A stretch of DNA of 64,000 bases from Calothrix sp. HK-06 (GCF_001904745.1 NZ_MRCD01000007.1:62001-126000); one strand, 5' to 3'. Positions 16,506 through 25,994 are shown, counted from the stretch's first letter. Numbers and translations are program-made. The notes: generated by a model from the letters alone, not told the origin.

Positions 16506-18230
16506 TTAGTAGTGATTACCCACTTTACGGTGGTGTACTGCGGTTAATCCTTCGGGTTTGGAAACTCTACCAGCGTAAACAGTACAGTAAACTATCCAGT
16601 GGTCACCCGCATCGAGTCGGCTTGCTACTTCACATTCCATGTACGCTAATGCATCCGCGAGAATAGGGGCGCCGTTTTGGGCTGATTGTGTACGTACTCC
16701 TTCAAAACGGTCTGCACCTGGTGCAAATCGTTTTAGGAAGTGTTTCATTAGGCCTTGATAATTTCCTTCTTCGAGGACGTTAAGGACAAATTGATCACCT
16801 ACTTGCATCAGTGATTCAATCGCGCGGTCTTTGGCGACAGCAAGGCTAAAACCTAATGGTTTAAAGCTTGCTTGTGCTACCCATGAAGCTAACATCGCAC
16901 TTTTTACATCACTTTTCTTAGCTGTGATAATGTATAAACCGCCACTTATTCTTCCTAAAGCTTTATCTAGGTCGGCACCTAGTGCTTTCATTTGTTTGAT
17001 GCTTTTATCGCGTGTTACCCATTGCGCTAAGTCAGTACCTGCTTCTTCGCAAAGTTTGTAGGTGTTTTCTGTTGGCGTTTCGCGAATTTCGATAACTGGG
17101 AATGCAACGTGTAAACCTAACGCGCGGAATTTATTGAGTAATGGGTAAGTGGGTTCATCGTTTCCACCACCTGTTTCAAAAATACCAATGGCTTGTTTCT
17201 CTTTGGCTGAACCTAATATTGTACCAAGGGCGCCTTGAATATTAGCATCGTTAGTTGCGGGAGGCATACCGACTACAATACCCGCGACTCGACTTACTAG
17301 TTCACGTAGTTCTTGTAAATCTGGGTTGCCGCTTAAGTCTATCATTTCAACAGCTACACCTGCTTTGGTAATACCATTTGCTAGGGAAGCCGCAAGTCTG
17401 TCTGAAGCACCATACTCGGAAACGTAAAATACACCAACTGTCGTTTCTGCTTTTGTTTGCGTTTGACTCCAGGTGCGGTATCTTTCTGTTAGCTCGTCAA
17501 CATTATGCAATAACAGTGGACCATGACCAGTGGCTATCATGTCGATATGTTGAAGTTCACCCATCCGCTTCAGTGCAGATAGTACCGAGCGGGCGTTTGG
17601 CGCCATCAAACATTCGTAGTAGTATTTATAGTCAGGCGAAATCGCTTCCAAATTTTCATCGAATGTTGCATCAGAACAGTAATGCAATCCAAATGCATCA
17701 CAGGTGTAGAGAGTTTTGGTTTTGTGGTCGAATGTAAAAATGGTGTCGGGCCAGTGTAAATTGGGAGCAATCACAAATTCCAGCTCATGCCCGTTACCCA
17801 AATCCAACTTATCGCCGTTTTTGACGATTTGCCGCTTAAACGGAGTATGTACAAGATTCTCTAAAAATTGAATCGCTACCTTTGAACCAACTACAGTAAT
17901 ATCTGGCGCCAGTTTTAAAACGTCTTTGACTAAACCACTATGGTCAGGTTCCGTATGGCTGATAATTAAGTAGTCGATTTCGCGAAAGTCGATTAGTCCT
18001 GTTACTGCATCTAAATATAGATGACGGAACTTTTCATGGGAGGTATCTACAAGAGCTTTTTTCTCTCCACGAATTAAAAATGAGTTGTACGTGGTGCCAT
18101 TTTGCAAGCCAAATTCAATATCGAAGCGGTCTCTATCCCAATCTAGCGAGCGAATCGTTGTTGTATCGCAACCGATATCCGCAATCTGTATAGTAAGTCT
18201 TTTTTGAGTCTTTTCGGTGAGTGCTACCAT
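16506..18230 (-). CDS. flv3: Diflavin flavoprotein Flv3 (canonical iron-ligand type)
   Basis: The 574 residues have the same three-domain build as the neighbour: metallo-beta-lactamase-like, flavodoxin (start VGVFYVSEYGASDRLAASL) and flavin reductase. Here the di-iron ligands are intact: SHTEPDH (H92, E94, D96, H97), NLHWPD, YTCDAFG and TGHGP. That marks it as the A-type partner, Flv3, in the Mehler-like oxygen photoreduction pair. A strong Shine-Dalgarno (AAAGGAGGAG) precedes the ATG. Flv3-Flv1 adjacency is also known for heterocyst-type copies in filamentous strains; which paralogue this is cannot be decided here. Confidence 0.92.
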   Translation of the reverse strand: MVALTEKTQKRLTIQIADIGCDTTTIRSLDWDRDRFDIEFGLQNGTTYNSFLIRGEKKALVDTSHEKFRHLYLDAVTGLIDFREIDYLIISHTEPDHSGLVKDVLKLAPDITVVGSKVAIQFLENLVHTPFKRQIVKNGDKLDLGNGHELEFVIAPNLHWPDTIFTFDHKTKTLYTCDAFGLHYCSDATFDENLEAISPDYKYYYECLMAPNARSVLSALKRMGELQHIDMIATGHGPLLLHNVDELTERYRTWSQTQTKAETTVGVFYVSEYGASDRLAASLANGITKAGVAVEMIDLSGNPDLQELRELVSRVAGIVVGMPPATNDANIQGALGTILGSAKEKQAIGIFETGGGNDEPTYPLLNKFRALGLHVAFPVIEIRETPTENTYKLCEEAGTDLAQWVTRDKSIKQMKALGADLDKALGRISGGLYIITAKKSDVKSAMLASWVAQASFKPLGFSLAVAKDRAIESLMQVGDQFVLNVLEEGNYQGLMKHFLKRFAPGADRFEGVRTQSAQNGAPILADALAYMECEVASRLDAGDHWIVYCTVYAGRVSKPEGLTAVHHRKVGNHY

Positions 18231-18364
18231 AGCTCTCCTCCTTTATAAATTAAGTATTTATTACATCTAGCTCTATTGTGGCATGAGTTAAATGTAAATA
18301 ATTATTAAAAAAACTATCGATGAGTTAAATAAAACAAAAGAGTCAGGAGTTAAGAGGCGTGGAG

Positions 18365-18416
18365 GGGCGGGTTTACAAAATTCTTCATTATAACTAGGAT
18401 ATGGGTTAACCCGCCC
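18365..18416. repeat. GGGCGGGTTTA...TTAACCCGCCC dispersed repeat
   Basis: Arms at 18365-18375 and 18406-18416 pair around about 30 AT-rich bases. The same pair of arms recurs at 31673-31726, 54364-54416 and in the tandem array at 54468-54662. Here it lies immediately before coaX and after the divergent flv3 start region, so it could form part of the coaX leader. Confidence 0.6.
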
Positions 18417-18435
18417 GTACAGGTGTAAGGAGTTG

Positions 18436-19176
18436 ATGTTGGAAAGCTGGTTGGGGTTAATGATTGGGAATTCTCGGTTGCATTGGGGATTATTTGAGTA
18501 CAAAAATTTTATCTATGGCTGGGATAGCGATTATTTATTAACCCCAGACTTACCCTGCCCTTTAAATCCTCATCTGCCTTTGTATCTTGCTTCTGTTGTT
18601 CCTTCACAGACTGTGACATGGCAAAATTACCCAAATGTCAAGCTAATTAATTTAGAAAATATTGCACTAAAGCAAATGTATCCGACTTTCGGTATTGATA
18701 GAGCTTTAGCTGTATTAGGCGCCGGTCAAGTTTTAGGATTTCCTGTACTAGTGATTGATGTGGGGACTGCACTGACTTTTACTGGCGCCGATAGTAATCA
18801 AGCATTAGTAGGTGGAGCTATTCTACCAGGATTGAGTATGCAAATGACAATGTTATCCATGCGAACTGGCGCCTTACCTAAAGTTGACCTACCGCAAAAG
18901 TTACCTTCACGCTGGGCAATAAACACTCCTGAAGCGATACAAAGCGGAGTAATTTATACATTACTTGCGGGAATTATTGATTTCGTCACTTCCTGGTTGC
19001 ATGACTTTCCACAAAGCCAAGTTGTAATGACTGGTGGCAATAGTACGTTAATTTATTCTTATCTACAATTTGCTTATCCAGAAATAGCTACACACATGGT
19101 TGTAGAACATAATTTAATATTCTGGGGCATGTCTCAATCTTCTTGTGGAGCGGGCATCCCTGCCCACCCTAAGTAA
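18436..19176 (+). CDS. coaX: Type III pantothenate kinase
   Basis: CoaX phosphorylates pantothenate, the first step of coenzyme A synthesis. The 246-residue product shows the ASKHA-fold marks: an N-terminal phosphate loop, MIGNSRLHWGLF, the GIDRALAVLGA block near residue 97, the DVGTALTFTGAD motif near 117 and GGAILPGLSMQ. CoaX enzymes usually start with IDIGNTR; here MIGNSR is a normal cyanobacterial variant. ATG 18436 is preferred over the TTG one codon earlier because AAGGAG lies a short distance upstream. A dispersed hairpin follows the gene. Confidence 0.9.
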   Translation: MLESWLGLMIGNSRLHWGLFEYKNFIYGWDSDYLLTPDLPCPLNPHLPLYLASVVPSQTVTWQNYPNVKLINLENIALKQMYPTFGIDRALAVLGAGQVLGFPVLVIDVGTALTFTGADSNQALVGGAILPGLSMQMTMLSMRTGALPKVDLPQKLPSRWAINTPEAIQSGVIYTLLAGIIDFVTSWLHDFPQSQVVMTGGNSTLIYSYLQFAYPEIATHMVVEHNLIFWGMSQSSCGAGIPAHPK

Positions 19177-19197
19177 AAAATAAAATTTTTATAAGTA

Positions 19198-20034
19198 CTA
19201 ATTAAAAACTGCCCAACTAACTTTACGGCTTTTAATAAAGTCACGAATTTGTTCAGCAACAGCGCTACTACAAAAATGCGGTAAATTTTGCTGTGCGTGA
19301 GCAATCGTATTTATCTTAGCTCCGGGTATTAATTGAGCGTAAGTGTTACTCATCGCAATTGCTTCTTGTATATCTTTGCCCCCTTGTAAAATTAAAACTG
19401 GAACTACTAAGAAAGCAAGACGATTTTCGAGAAGTTCTGCACGCACTTCGGGAAGTTGACGCTGAAATAATAGCTCACACGCTGTTGGATATTGATCCAT
19501 AATTAAACGCTGGCGCCATTCTTCTTGAACTTTGATTTCCTTTCCCAACATTTTGGCAATTGGACGTATTAATTTTAATAAGGCAAACGCTAACTCTGAA
19601 CGCTGAAGTATACTTTTCATTTGCTTCAAACGTTTGTCGGTTGAAGAAGTTGCTACACCTTCGGGGGAAACCAAAATTAAACCGAGAACTCGCTCTGGAT
19701 ATTTCAATGCATAACTTGCAGCTATCCAGGCGCCTAATGTATCTCCAACTAAATATACGCGCTTTAACTTTAATGCTAAAAGAAACTCTGCCAAGCACTC
19801 GACTTGTACATCTACCGAGTAATGAATATCGGGAATCTCAGACTCTCCAAATCCTAATAAATCTGGCGCCAAACAATGATAATCGTGTGATAGCGACTCC
19901 ATCACTGGTACCCATTGACTACCTTCGTTCCAGCTACCATGCAAAAAAATAACATTAGAACCTTGACCGACTTCGCGCCAAAATATAAGCCCTTGAGAGA
20001 GCTTTCTCCGAGAGTTACGAAATAAACTATCCAT
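19198..20034 (-). CDS. Alpha/beta-fold hydrolase with an atypical Thr nucleophile position
   Basis: The 278 residues form an alpha/beta hydrolase: oxyanion block FLHGSWNEGSQW (about 30-41), LAPDLLGFGESE, the nucleophile elbow, and a C-terminal catalytic His in IAHAQQNLPH. The elbow reads VGDTLGAW, so the usual serine of GxSxG is threonine (ACA codon). Threonine can rarely replace serine, but the change may mean loss of hydrolase activity. Many cyanobacterial relatives have GDSLGAW. The substrate is unknown. It is a single gene converging on coaX. Confidence 0.82.
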   Translation of the reverse strand: MDSLFRNSRRKLSQGLIFWREVGQGSNVIFLHGSWNEGSQWVPVMESLSHDYHCLAPDLLGFGESEIPDIHYSVDVQVECLAEFLLALKLKRVYLVGDTLGAWIAASYALKYPERVLGLILVSPEGVATSSTDKRLKQMKSILQRSELAFALLKLIRPIAKMLGKEIKVQEEWRQRLIMDQYPTACELLFQRQLPEVRAELLENRLAFLVVPVLILQGGKDIQEAIAMSNTYAQLIPGAKINTIAHAQQNLPHFCSSAVAEQIRDFIKSRKVSWAVFN

Positions 20035-20182
20035 TTTAATGTAGAAGCAAGGAGTAAAAAGTTAATAAAAGCGTGACCGCGTTATTATTGACTTCTGTTA
20101 TACACGCAGTTCATCGGGAACGTGCGGAAATAAAAGTCAGAGTTATTAATTTTAGGTACTCAAAATAATAAATACTATTGTA

Positions 20183-20677
20183 CTAAGAAACTGTCGTCAA
20201 ACCCTCTAAATAATCTTTTAATTGTTGAGCATGGTCGTGAGACATTGGTTCGTTTGGTATGGAATCTGGAGAGAACGCTTGTATTTCTATGACTTCCATT
20301 GTGTCTTGAACCGACATATTGCCTTTAACTTCTGCTTCAACGACTACACAGATAGAATGAATTCTAGGGTCACGGTCGGGTGCCGAGTACACGCCAACTA
20401 AGCGCGTAATTTTTACCAAATCTAACCCAGTTTCTTCTTTTAACTCACGCTCAACCGTAATCGGTATATCTTCTCCCCAATCAACCATACCTCCAGGTAA
20501 CGACCAAAGACCGTTGTCACGGCGCCGAATTAACACAATTTTTCCGTCAGGTAAGATTGGAATTATACTTGTACCAGGAACGGGGTGACGAAATATAACA
20601 CCAAGTACAGTTTGTCCAAAACGCCACAAGCCACGTGTGGACTGAATTACGAAAGCAAACAAGGCAAATATATTCAA
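20183..20677 (-). CDS. NUDIX hydrolase
   Basis: The 164-residue protein contains a complete Nudix box, GX5EX7REUXEEXGU, as GMVDWGE...RELKEETGL at about residues 63-85. An N-terminal segment of about 35 residues precedes the domain and is partly hydrophobic (FALFAFVIQSTRG). Nudix enzymes hydrolyse nucleoside diphosphates linked to another moiety. The sequence does not identify the substrate. The gene stands alone and its domain resembles the second Nudix gene at 53941 ([15 protein letters not shown] blocks), so the two may be distant paralogues. Confidence 0.88.
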   Translation of the reverse strand: MNIFALFAFVIQSTRGLWRFGQTVLGVIFRHPVPGTSIIPILPDGKIVLIRRRDNGLWSLPGGMVDWGEDIPITVERELKEETGLDLVKITRLVGVYSAPDRDPRIHSICVVVEAEVKGNMSVQDTMEVIEIQAFSPDSIPNEPMSHDHAQQLKDYLEGLTTVS

Positions 20678-21150
20678 TATTCGTTTGGGAAAGTAATTTA
20701 ACTTAAGTGTTCCAAGTCGCCACGATTATTTACTCAAATACCTAATTACATTAGCTAATTTAAGCTATGTCATTAATTTCTGATTGAATTATAAATTTCG
20801 TGGTTTTGGGCTATATTCTAACCATTACCCTAGAACAAATCAATATTAGCATCCACTAAATATTTCAGCAGTGTATGCTTAAATACGTATTTTACATTTA
20901 TTGAATGATTATACAAGAAACCCGGTTTCTAGTTCATACCTATTTGTGAAAATGATAATTTATCATAGAAACCGGGTTTCTGGTTCTTTAGTATTTGACA
21001 TAACGGCAGGCTGTAATGTATACTAGATTGCTGTTCTATAAATAATCAAAGCTAGAACGGCAGAAACTATTTGATAGGATTGGTAACTGTTAAGATTACC
21101 AAGCAGATGCCAAAGCATAGCTTTTTTGTTGTTTACAAAATGAGGTGAAC
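20678..21150. other. Intergenic region with a foldback element
   Basis: This spacer contains the 66-bp AGAAACC foldback (20916-20981, listed separately) and otherwise AT-rich sequence. A good Shine-Dalgarno, GAGGTGAAC, sits directly before the short gene at 21151. No other gene or RNA is recognised. Confidence 0.45.
20916..20981. repeat. 66-bp foldback element, AGAAACC type, copy 2
   Basis: Ends AGAAACCCGGTTTCT (20916-20930) and AGAAACCGGGTTTCT (20967-20981) are exact reverse complements over 15 bp. Total length equals the copy at 14652-14717. A solo end, AGAAACCGGGTTTCT, is at 59018-59032. Confidence 0.65.
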
Positions 21151-21318
21151 ATGGCCAAGCGCCGTAACCCAAAAAAAGAAAAGGCGCTACGGAACCAGGC
21201 TTACGCCCGAAAGTTCCGTAAACGGACTACTACGGGAAGAATGCAACGAAGATTCCAGCAAAGAGCGCCTAAGAGCGAAGAAGAAGAGAGTACAGCAGCA
21301 ATGGACGCTGAGGGATAA
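21151..21318 (+). CDS. Short, very basic conserved-looking protein
   Basis: A 55-residue frame starts MAKRRNPKKEKALRNQAYAR and continues KFRKRTTTGRMQRRF. The first two-thirds are almost all Arg/Lys, and the tail is acidic (KSEEEESTAAMDAEG). The start is supported by TGAGGTGAAC just upstream. Composition and size resemble small ribosome- or RNA-associated proteins, and I recall similar short basic proteins in other cyanobacteria, but no function is known to me. It is followed by argH on the other strand. Confidence 0.7.
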   Translation: MAKRRNPKKEKALRNQAYARKFRKRTTTGRMQRRFQQRAPKSEEEESTAAMDAEG

Positions 21319-21444
21319 TACTACATTATTGCGCTCGCTTGTTCATAAAAGTCGCTGTTACAAAGTTAGGGGGTACATTACTGTATCCCCTAATTTGCTT
21401 TTTAATATACCCCGTCGTAGAGATACTGCTGAACCGGAGCGTCT

Positions 21445-22839
21445 CTACCTGGTTGGTACGTTTAAAGTGGCACGAGCATTCTTTAATGCTTCTCGAACTT
21501 GAGTAAAGCCAGTACCACCGTAGCTGTTACGTGCGGCAACAACTTGCAGTGGGTTAATAGCTTGGTAAATATCTGCTTCAAAAGCTGGATGTAATTGTTT
21601 CCATTCGGATATAGTTAAATCTTTCAAAAGTTTGTTTGCGGCAATACAAGTTTTAACGACTTTGCCCACAAGATTATAAGCTTCGCGAAATGGAACTCCC
21701 TTAGTTGCTAAATAGTCAGCTACATCAGTAGCGTTAGAAAAATCTTCGCATACAGCTTCTTCCAACCGAGGATTACGAAACTGTAACCCTTCGCGTAGCA
21801 ATATTGTCATTGACTCTAAACAAGCGGTGACGGTTTTGACGCTATCAAACAAACCCTCTTTATCTTCTTGTAAGTCCTTGTTATATGCCAAGGGTAGTCC
21901 TTTCATCATCACCAACAGCGCTTGGAGATGACCGAATACACGACCAGTTTTACCCCGTACTAGTTCTGGAACATCGGGGTTTTTCTTTTGGGGCATAATA
22001 CTTGAACCAGTTGCACAGCTATCTAATAAAGTTACAAAGCCAAATTCTTGACTTGCCCAAAAAATTACTTCTTCAGCAAGGCGGCTAAGGTGAACCATAA
22101 TTAAACTAGCTGCACACGTAAATTCAATTGCAAAGTCTCTATCGCTGACACCATCTAGGCTATTTTCGTAAACAGCATCAAAATGTAATAGTTCAGCAGT
22201 ATAGTGGCGGTCGATAGGAAAAGTCGTTCCTGCTAAAGCACCACATCCAAGCGGCGATATATTAACACGGCGCCGAACATCACTCAACCGTTGGCAGTCA
22301 CGCTCTAGCATTTGGAAATAAGCAAGAAGATGGTGAGCTAAACTCAGCGGTTGTGCGCGTTGTAAATGCGTATAACCAGGTATTAAAGTTTCAACATTTT
22401 TTTCTGCAATATCAAGCAATACAGATTGAAATTCTCGAATTTGGCGTTGAATTTGTTCAATTTGCGCTCGTAAATAAAGACGAGTATCAGTACCAACTTG
22501 GTCATTACGCGAACGGGCAGTGTGTAATTTTTTTCCTACATCACCTGTAATTTCCGTCAGGCGCCGTTCCACAGCAAAATGTACATCTTCAGCATCAACA
22601 CCTGGAGTAAACCTACCAGAGCGATACTCTTGACGAATTTGTTCCAAACCAGAAACAAGCTGTTCGCCTTCCGATTCAGAGATAATACCAGTATGAGCAA
22701 GCATTTTCGCGTGCGCCACAGAACCAGTAATATCATACTCAATTAATTCAATATCAAAGTTAATACTCGCATTAAAGCGAGCAATATGAGGATGCAGTCC
22801 TGATTCAAATCGTGGACTCCAATTCGGTTGCTGAGTCAT
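21445..22839 (-). CDS. argH: Argininosuccinate lyase
   Basis: ArgH splits argininosuccinate into arginine and fumarate, the last step of arginine synthesis. It belongs to the aspartase/fumarase superfamily. The signature loop [12 protein letters not shown] (about residues 278-289) is intact, as are [13 protein letters not shown] (about 88-100) and [12 protein letters not shown]-like blocks. The 464-residue length is normal. The ATG at 22839 (MTQQPNW) is preferred over a TTG two codons upstream. Arginine is also the side-chain donor for cyanophycin made by cphA elsewhere in the window. Confidence 0.97.
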   Translation of the reverse strand: MTQQPNWSPRFESGLHPHIARFNASINFDIELIEYDITGSVAHAKMLAHTGIISESEGEQLVSGLEQIRQEYRSGRFTPGVDAEDVHFAVERRLTEITGDVGKKLHTARSRNDQVGTDTRLYLRAQIEQIQRQIREFQSVLLDIAEKNVETLIPGYTHLQRAQPLSLAHHLLAYFQMLERDCQRLSDVRRRVNISPLGCGALAGTTFPIDRHYTAELLHFDAVYENSLDGVSDRDFAIEFTCAASLIMVHLSRLAEEVIFWASQEFGFVTLLDSCATGSSIMPQKKNPDVPELVRGKTGRVFGHLQALLVMMKGLPLAYNKDLQEDKEGLFDSVKTVTACLESMTILLREGLQFRNPRLEEAVCEDFSNATDVADYLATKGVPFREAYNLVGKVVKTCIAANKLLKDLTISEWKQLHPAFEADIYQAINPLQVVAARNSYGGTGFTQVREALKNARATLNVPTR

Positions 22840-22860
22840 AAACAAATAGCGAGAAATAGT

Positions 22861-22930
22861 TAGGAGTTAGGAGTTAAAAGTTAGGAGTTAAGAATCAAAA
22901 CTCATAACTCATAACTCATAACTCATAACT
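22861..22930. repeat. Short tandem heptanucleotide repeats
   Basis: Upstream of argH there are several GTTAGGA-like units and then a run of four CTCATAA units (22901-22930). Similar heptad tandem repeats are common in filamentous cyanobacterial spacers. A trace of the same GTTAGGAGTTAG motif is at 16461. Confidence 0.7.
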
Positions 22931-22936
22931 TTGTTT

Positions 22937-23140
22937 TTAGCCGTAGCTAGTTAGATTCCGAATCATATAGCCAATAGCCAGCCCAATCAACAGTGCCCAT
23001 GCTTGCCCAGTTTGTACAAAGTGCGTAAACGACTTTTGCATTTGACCCAAAAGATTAGGGTCAGTAACGTTTTGAGCCAAAACCGTCAAATCTATATGCC
23101 CCAGTCCAAATTGAAACACCCAATCACTAAAAATATCCAT
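22937..23140 (-). CDS. Small conserved-looking single-membrane-segment protein
   Basis: The 67-residue frame starts MDIFSDWVFQFGLGHIDL, has a polar middle (AQNVTDPNLLGQMQKSFTHF) and ends with one membrane helix (WALLIGLAIGYMIRNLTSYG). It reads as a real protein: no low complexity, and an amphipathic part followed by a helix. No family was recognised. It lies between argH and larB on the same strand, with spacers of about 100-240 bp. Confidence 0.55.
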   Translation of the reverse strand: MDIFSDWVFQFGLGHIDLTVLAQNVTDPNLLGQMQKSFTHFVQTGQAWALLIGLAIGYMIRNLTSYG

Positions 23141-23380
23141 AAGTTCTCTTGTGGCACAGGCCAGAAAGCCTGTGTATTAAAACACAAATTAAATAATGAC
23201 AAAACTGTCATAACCTGAATACGCAGGTAATGTCCACTACAAAAACTACTCTAAGCAGAAATACTGACAGTCAGTACAAAGCTGAGAGAGAAAGCAGCTA
23301 ATATTACCCAATTTTTTGTTAAAAAACGTACCATTTTAAAATTTACCGACCGTATTTGTGAATAAAATACAGTCATAACC

Positions 23381-24169
23381 TCAACACTCTTGAGGCGCCA
23401 ACCGCAATTTCTCGGCTGTTCGTAAAATTTGTCCAGCTAGTACAGCAGAACCAAAGCCATTATCAATATTTACAACTCCAATACCTGCCGCGCACGAATT
23501 TAACATTGTTAACAGTGGCGCCAGTCCAGCAAAACTAGCGCCATAACCAATACTAGTAGGCACAGCAATTACAGGACAGTCAGCGAGACCTGCAACAACG
23601 CTAGGTAAGGCGCCTTCCATACCAGCAACAACAATTAACACAGAAGCTCCGTCAATAACGTGACGGTTATTAAGTAAACGGTGAATACCAGCAACACCAA
23701 CATCCCATAGTCGCTGCACACGAAAACCGCAAAGTTCAGCAGTCACGGCGGCTTCTTCAGCAATTGGTAAATCAGCAGTACCAGCAGAAATAATACCAAT
23801 AGTACCGTGATATTTCGGTTCTATTGTATCGGGAGTAATGGCGCAAATCCTCGCCATTTCGTAATAGCGCAGTTCTCTAACTTTAGGCTGCAATAATTGA
23901 TATACATCGGGTGAAATGCGTGTTGCCATAACTACAGGGTTACGCTGACGCATTACATTCATTATTTGGGCAATTTGCTCTGGAGTTTTGCCCTGTCCCC
24001 AAATAACTTCCGGAAAACCTGTTCTCAGTTCCCGATGATGGTCTATTTTCGCAAATTCTCCAACTCTTTCGTATGATAAATCTTTAAGTTTATCAAATGC
24101 GGTATCGGTAGAAAGGCTACCATTAGCTACAGATTCGAGAAGGAAACGTAGATTTTGGTCATTGGTCAT
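23381..24169 (-). CDS. larB: Nickel pincer cofactor biosynthesis protein LarB
   Basis: LarB carboxylates the pyridinium ring of nicotinic acid adenine dinucleotide and hydrolyses it, the first step toward the nickel-pincer cofactor of lactate racemase. The C-terminal domain is PurE/AIR-carboxylase-like. Visible blocks are FAKIDHHRELRTGFPEVIWG, KTPEQIAQIM, IGIISAGTADLPIAEEAA and VAGMEGALPSVVAGL, with the active-site region CPVIAVPTSIGYG. The start codon is 4 bp after the stop of the upstream substrate-binding protein gene, so the two are almost certainly co-transcribed. No larC or larE is in this window. Confidence 0.93.
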   Translation of the reverse strand: MTNDQNLRFLLESVANGSLSTDTAFDKLKDLSYERVGEFAKIDHHRELRTGFPEVIWGQGKTPEQIAQIMNVMRQRNPVVMATRISPDVYQLLQPKVRELRYYEMARICAITPDTIEPKYHGTIGIISAGTADLPIAEEAAVTAELCGFRVQRLWDVGVAGIHRLLNNRHVIDGASVLIVVAGMEGALPSVVAGLADCPVIAVPTSIGYGASFAGLAPLLTMLNSCAAGIGVVNIDNGFGSAVLAGQILRTAEKLRLAPQEC

Positions 24170-24173
24170 TTTA

Positions 24174-25994
24174 TTATTCTTTAACTTTTAATTCATATTT
24201 ATTCCATAGTGTCGCACCTTGGGCACCAAGCGCAGAAAATTTAACGTTTTGAATACGGTTACGGATTGCTACCAAAGACAATGGAGTTACTAAGTAAATT
24301 TCAGGTAAATATTCCTGCGTTATTTGTTGAGTTTTGCCGTAAATTTGCTTACGTTTATTATCGTCTAATTCTTGTGCTGCTTCGATATACAGGCGCCCAA
24401 TTTCTTCTTCCCAGCCATTCACTTTTCTACCGATTAATTGTGACTGTCCTCGCTGTGGCTTTTGATTGAATGAATGCGAGTTGCCATCTGGTATCCATTT
24501 ATTGGCGCCGTCGTTAGGCTCAAGCGAACCAGTAAAGCCAAGAAGGTAACATTCCCAATCAAGCCCATTATTTAGTTTATCAACAAGCGTATTAAAAGAT
24601 ATAGGATTCGCGTCTACCTGTATACCAATTTTAGCTAAATCACCCTTAATTTGCGCTGCCATTGTCACGCGAGTTTTATTTTCCACGTTTGTATTCAACG
24701 TAAAACGCACACGATTTCCCTCTTCATCGACTAACTGGTTTTTAGCATCATATTTAAATCCAGCATCTAAAAGTAATTTCTTCGCCAATTTTTGATTGTA
24801 CTCGTAGACTTTTAAACCTTTTTGAGGTGATAAATAATACGGGCTTTGAATATCAAGAGGTGAGTTATGTAATTCACCTAAACCCCGGAATACATTATTT
24901 AACATTGTTTCACGGTCAATAGCATGAGCAACCGCGCGTCTAAATGCCACATTATTGAACCAACGTGATTTTATTGGGTTAACTAGAGGTTGCCCATTTT
25001 GGCGTTTGCCAGTGTTCAAGTTAAAAGAAATAAAGGTCTTACTAAAAGTCGGGCCGCCATTATATATAGTAAAATCACCACGTTTTTCTTCGTTCTTGAG
25101 TAAAGAAAAGTTTTCTGGAGAAACAGTCAACGTATCCAAACCACCCGAACGAAATTGCAGTACTCCAGTATCAGTAGATTCAATAATTTCCCAAACAACT
25201 CGTTCAACGTCAGGTAATCTGTTACCTTGAGCATCTTGGCGCCAATAATAAGGATTACGTTTAAATACTACCCGTTGACTAGGAATATATCTATCAATCA
25301 AATATGGCCCATTTACAATAATATCTTTTGGGTTAGTTCCAGTACCCCATGTCGATAGAAATAATGTATTGCCACTTGTGTCTTTAGTTTTTGTCGTTTT
25401 TTCTAAAACATGTTTCGGCAAAATTCCCACACCATCAGGTGAACCAGTAGTAGAAAACAAAAACGGTGCAAACGGTTCAGAAAAAATAAACTCTATACTA
25501 CGCTTATCAATTTGACGCACTTCGGGAAACGTGCGACTCTTACCAATTTTTAAAGTATCTTGCCAACTAGTAGGGATATCTTGATTAAAAACAATATCTT
25601 TATAAGTAAAAACAACATCTTCTGCTGTTAAAGGATGACCATCTGACCACTTTAAATTATCTCGCAAAGTAAAAGTAATACGTTTATTATCCTCAGAGAA
25701 CTGCCAAGACTCAGCTAAGGCAGGCTCAATTTTCCTTGTTATCGCATTAATAGTAGTTAACCCTTCTGCCGTGAACAAAAACACATTAGGAAATTCTTCA
25801 TTGAGAGCAAAATTAAAAGTTTTTGGGTCACTCAGCAAAGTAGTAGTCCACTGTGAATTATTACTTTTAGTCCTTAAATTACTAGGGTTACAACTAGTAA
25901 TAGCAACCTGAAAAAAAACAAACAGCGTGCAAATCAACACAACTGTAACAAAACGTCGATAACCTCGTTGTAAGAACACTCGTGTGCTTCCCAA
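24174..25994 (-). CDS. Peptide/nickel-type ABC transporter substrate-binding lipoprotein
   Basis: This 606-residue protein belongs to the SBP_bac_5 family (OppA/DppA/NikA type). The N terminus is a lipoprotein signal, with hydrophobic stretch FVTVVLICTLFVFFQVAIT followed by SC, the acylated cysteine at about residue 34. The core has EGLTTIN, AESWQFSEDNKRITFTLRD, LKWSDGHPLTAEDV and the central NGPYLIDRY region. It is paralogous to the protein at 28808-30607. No permease or ATPase gene is next to it. It is translationally close (4 bp) to larB, which hints at a nickel-related substrate. Confidence 0.9.
   Translation of the reverse strand: MGSTRVFLQRGYRRFVTVVLICTLFVFFQVAITSCNPSNLRTKSNNSQWTTTLLSDPKTFNFALNEEFPNVFLFTAEGLTTINAITRKIEPALAESWQFSEDNKRITFTLRDNLKWSDGHPLTAEDVVFTYKDIVFNQDIPTSWQDTLKIGKSRTFPEVRQIDKRSIEFIFSEPFAPFLFSTTGSPDGVGILPKHVLEKTTKTKDTSGNTLFLSTWGTGTNPKDIIVNGPYLIDRYIPSQRVVFKRNPYYWRQDAQGNRLPDVERVVWEIIESTDTGVLQFRSGGLDTLTVSPENFSLLKNEEKRGDFTIYNGGPTFSKTFISFNLNTGKRQNGQPLVNPIKSRWFNNVAFRRAVAHAIDRETMLNNVFRGLGELHNSPLDIQSPYYLSPQKGLKVYEYNQKLAKKLLLDAGFKYDAKNQLVDEEGNRVRFTLNTNVENKTRVTMAAQIKGDLAKIGIQVDANPISFNTLVDKLNNGLDWECYLLGFTGSLEPNDGANKWIPDGNSHSFNQKPQRGQSQLIGRKVNGWEEEIGRLYIEAAQELDDNKRKQIYGKTQQITQEYLPEIYLVTPLSLVAIRNRIQNVKFSALGAQGATLWNKYELKVKE

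Noticed and set aside
18288-18503. 71-residue minus-strand ORF at the coaX start
   Set aside because: It overlaps the dispersed repeat and the coaX 5' end and shows no protein-like pattern.
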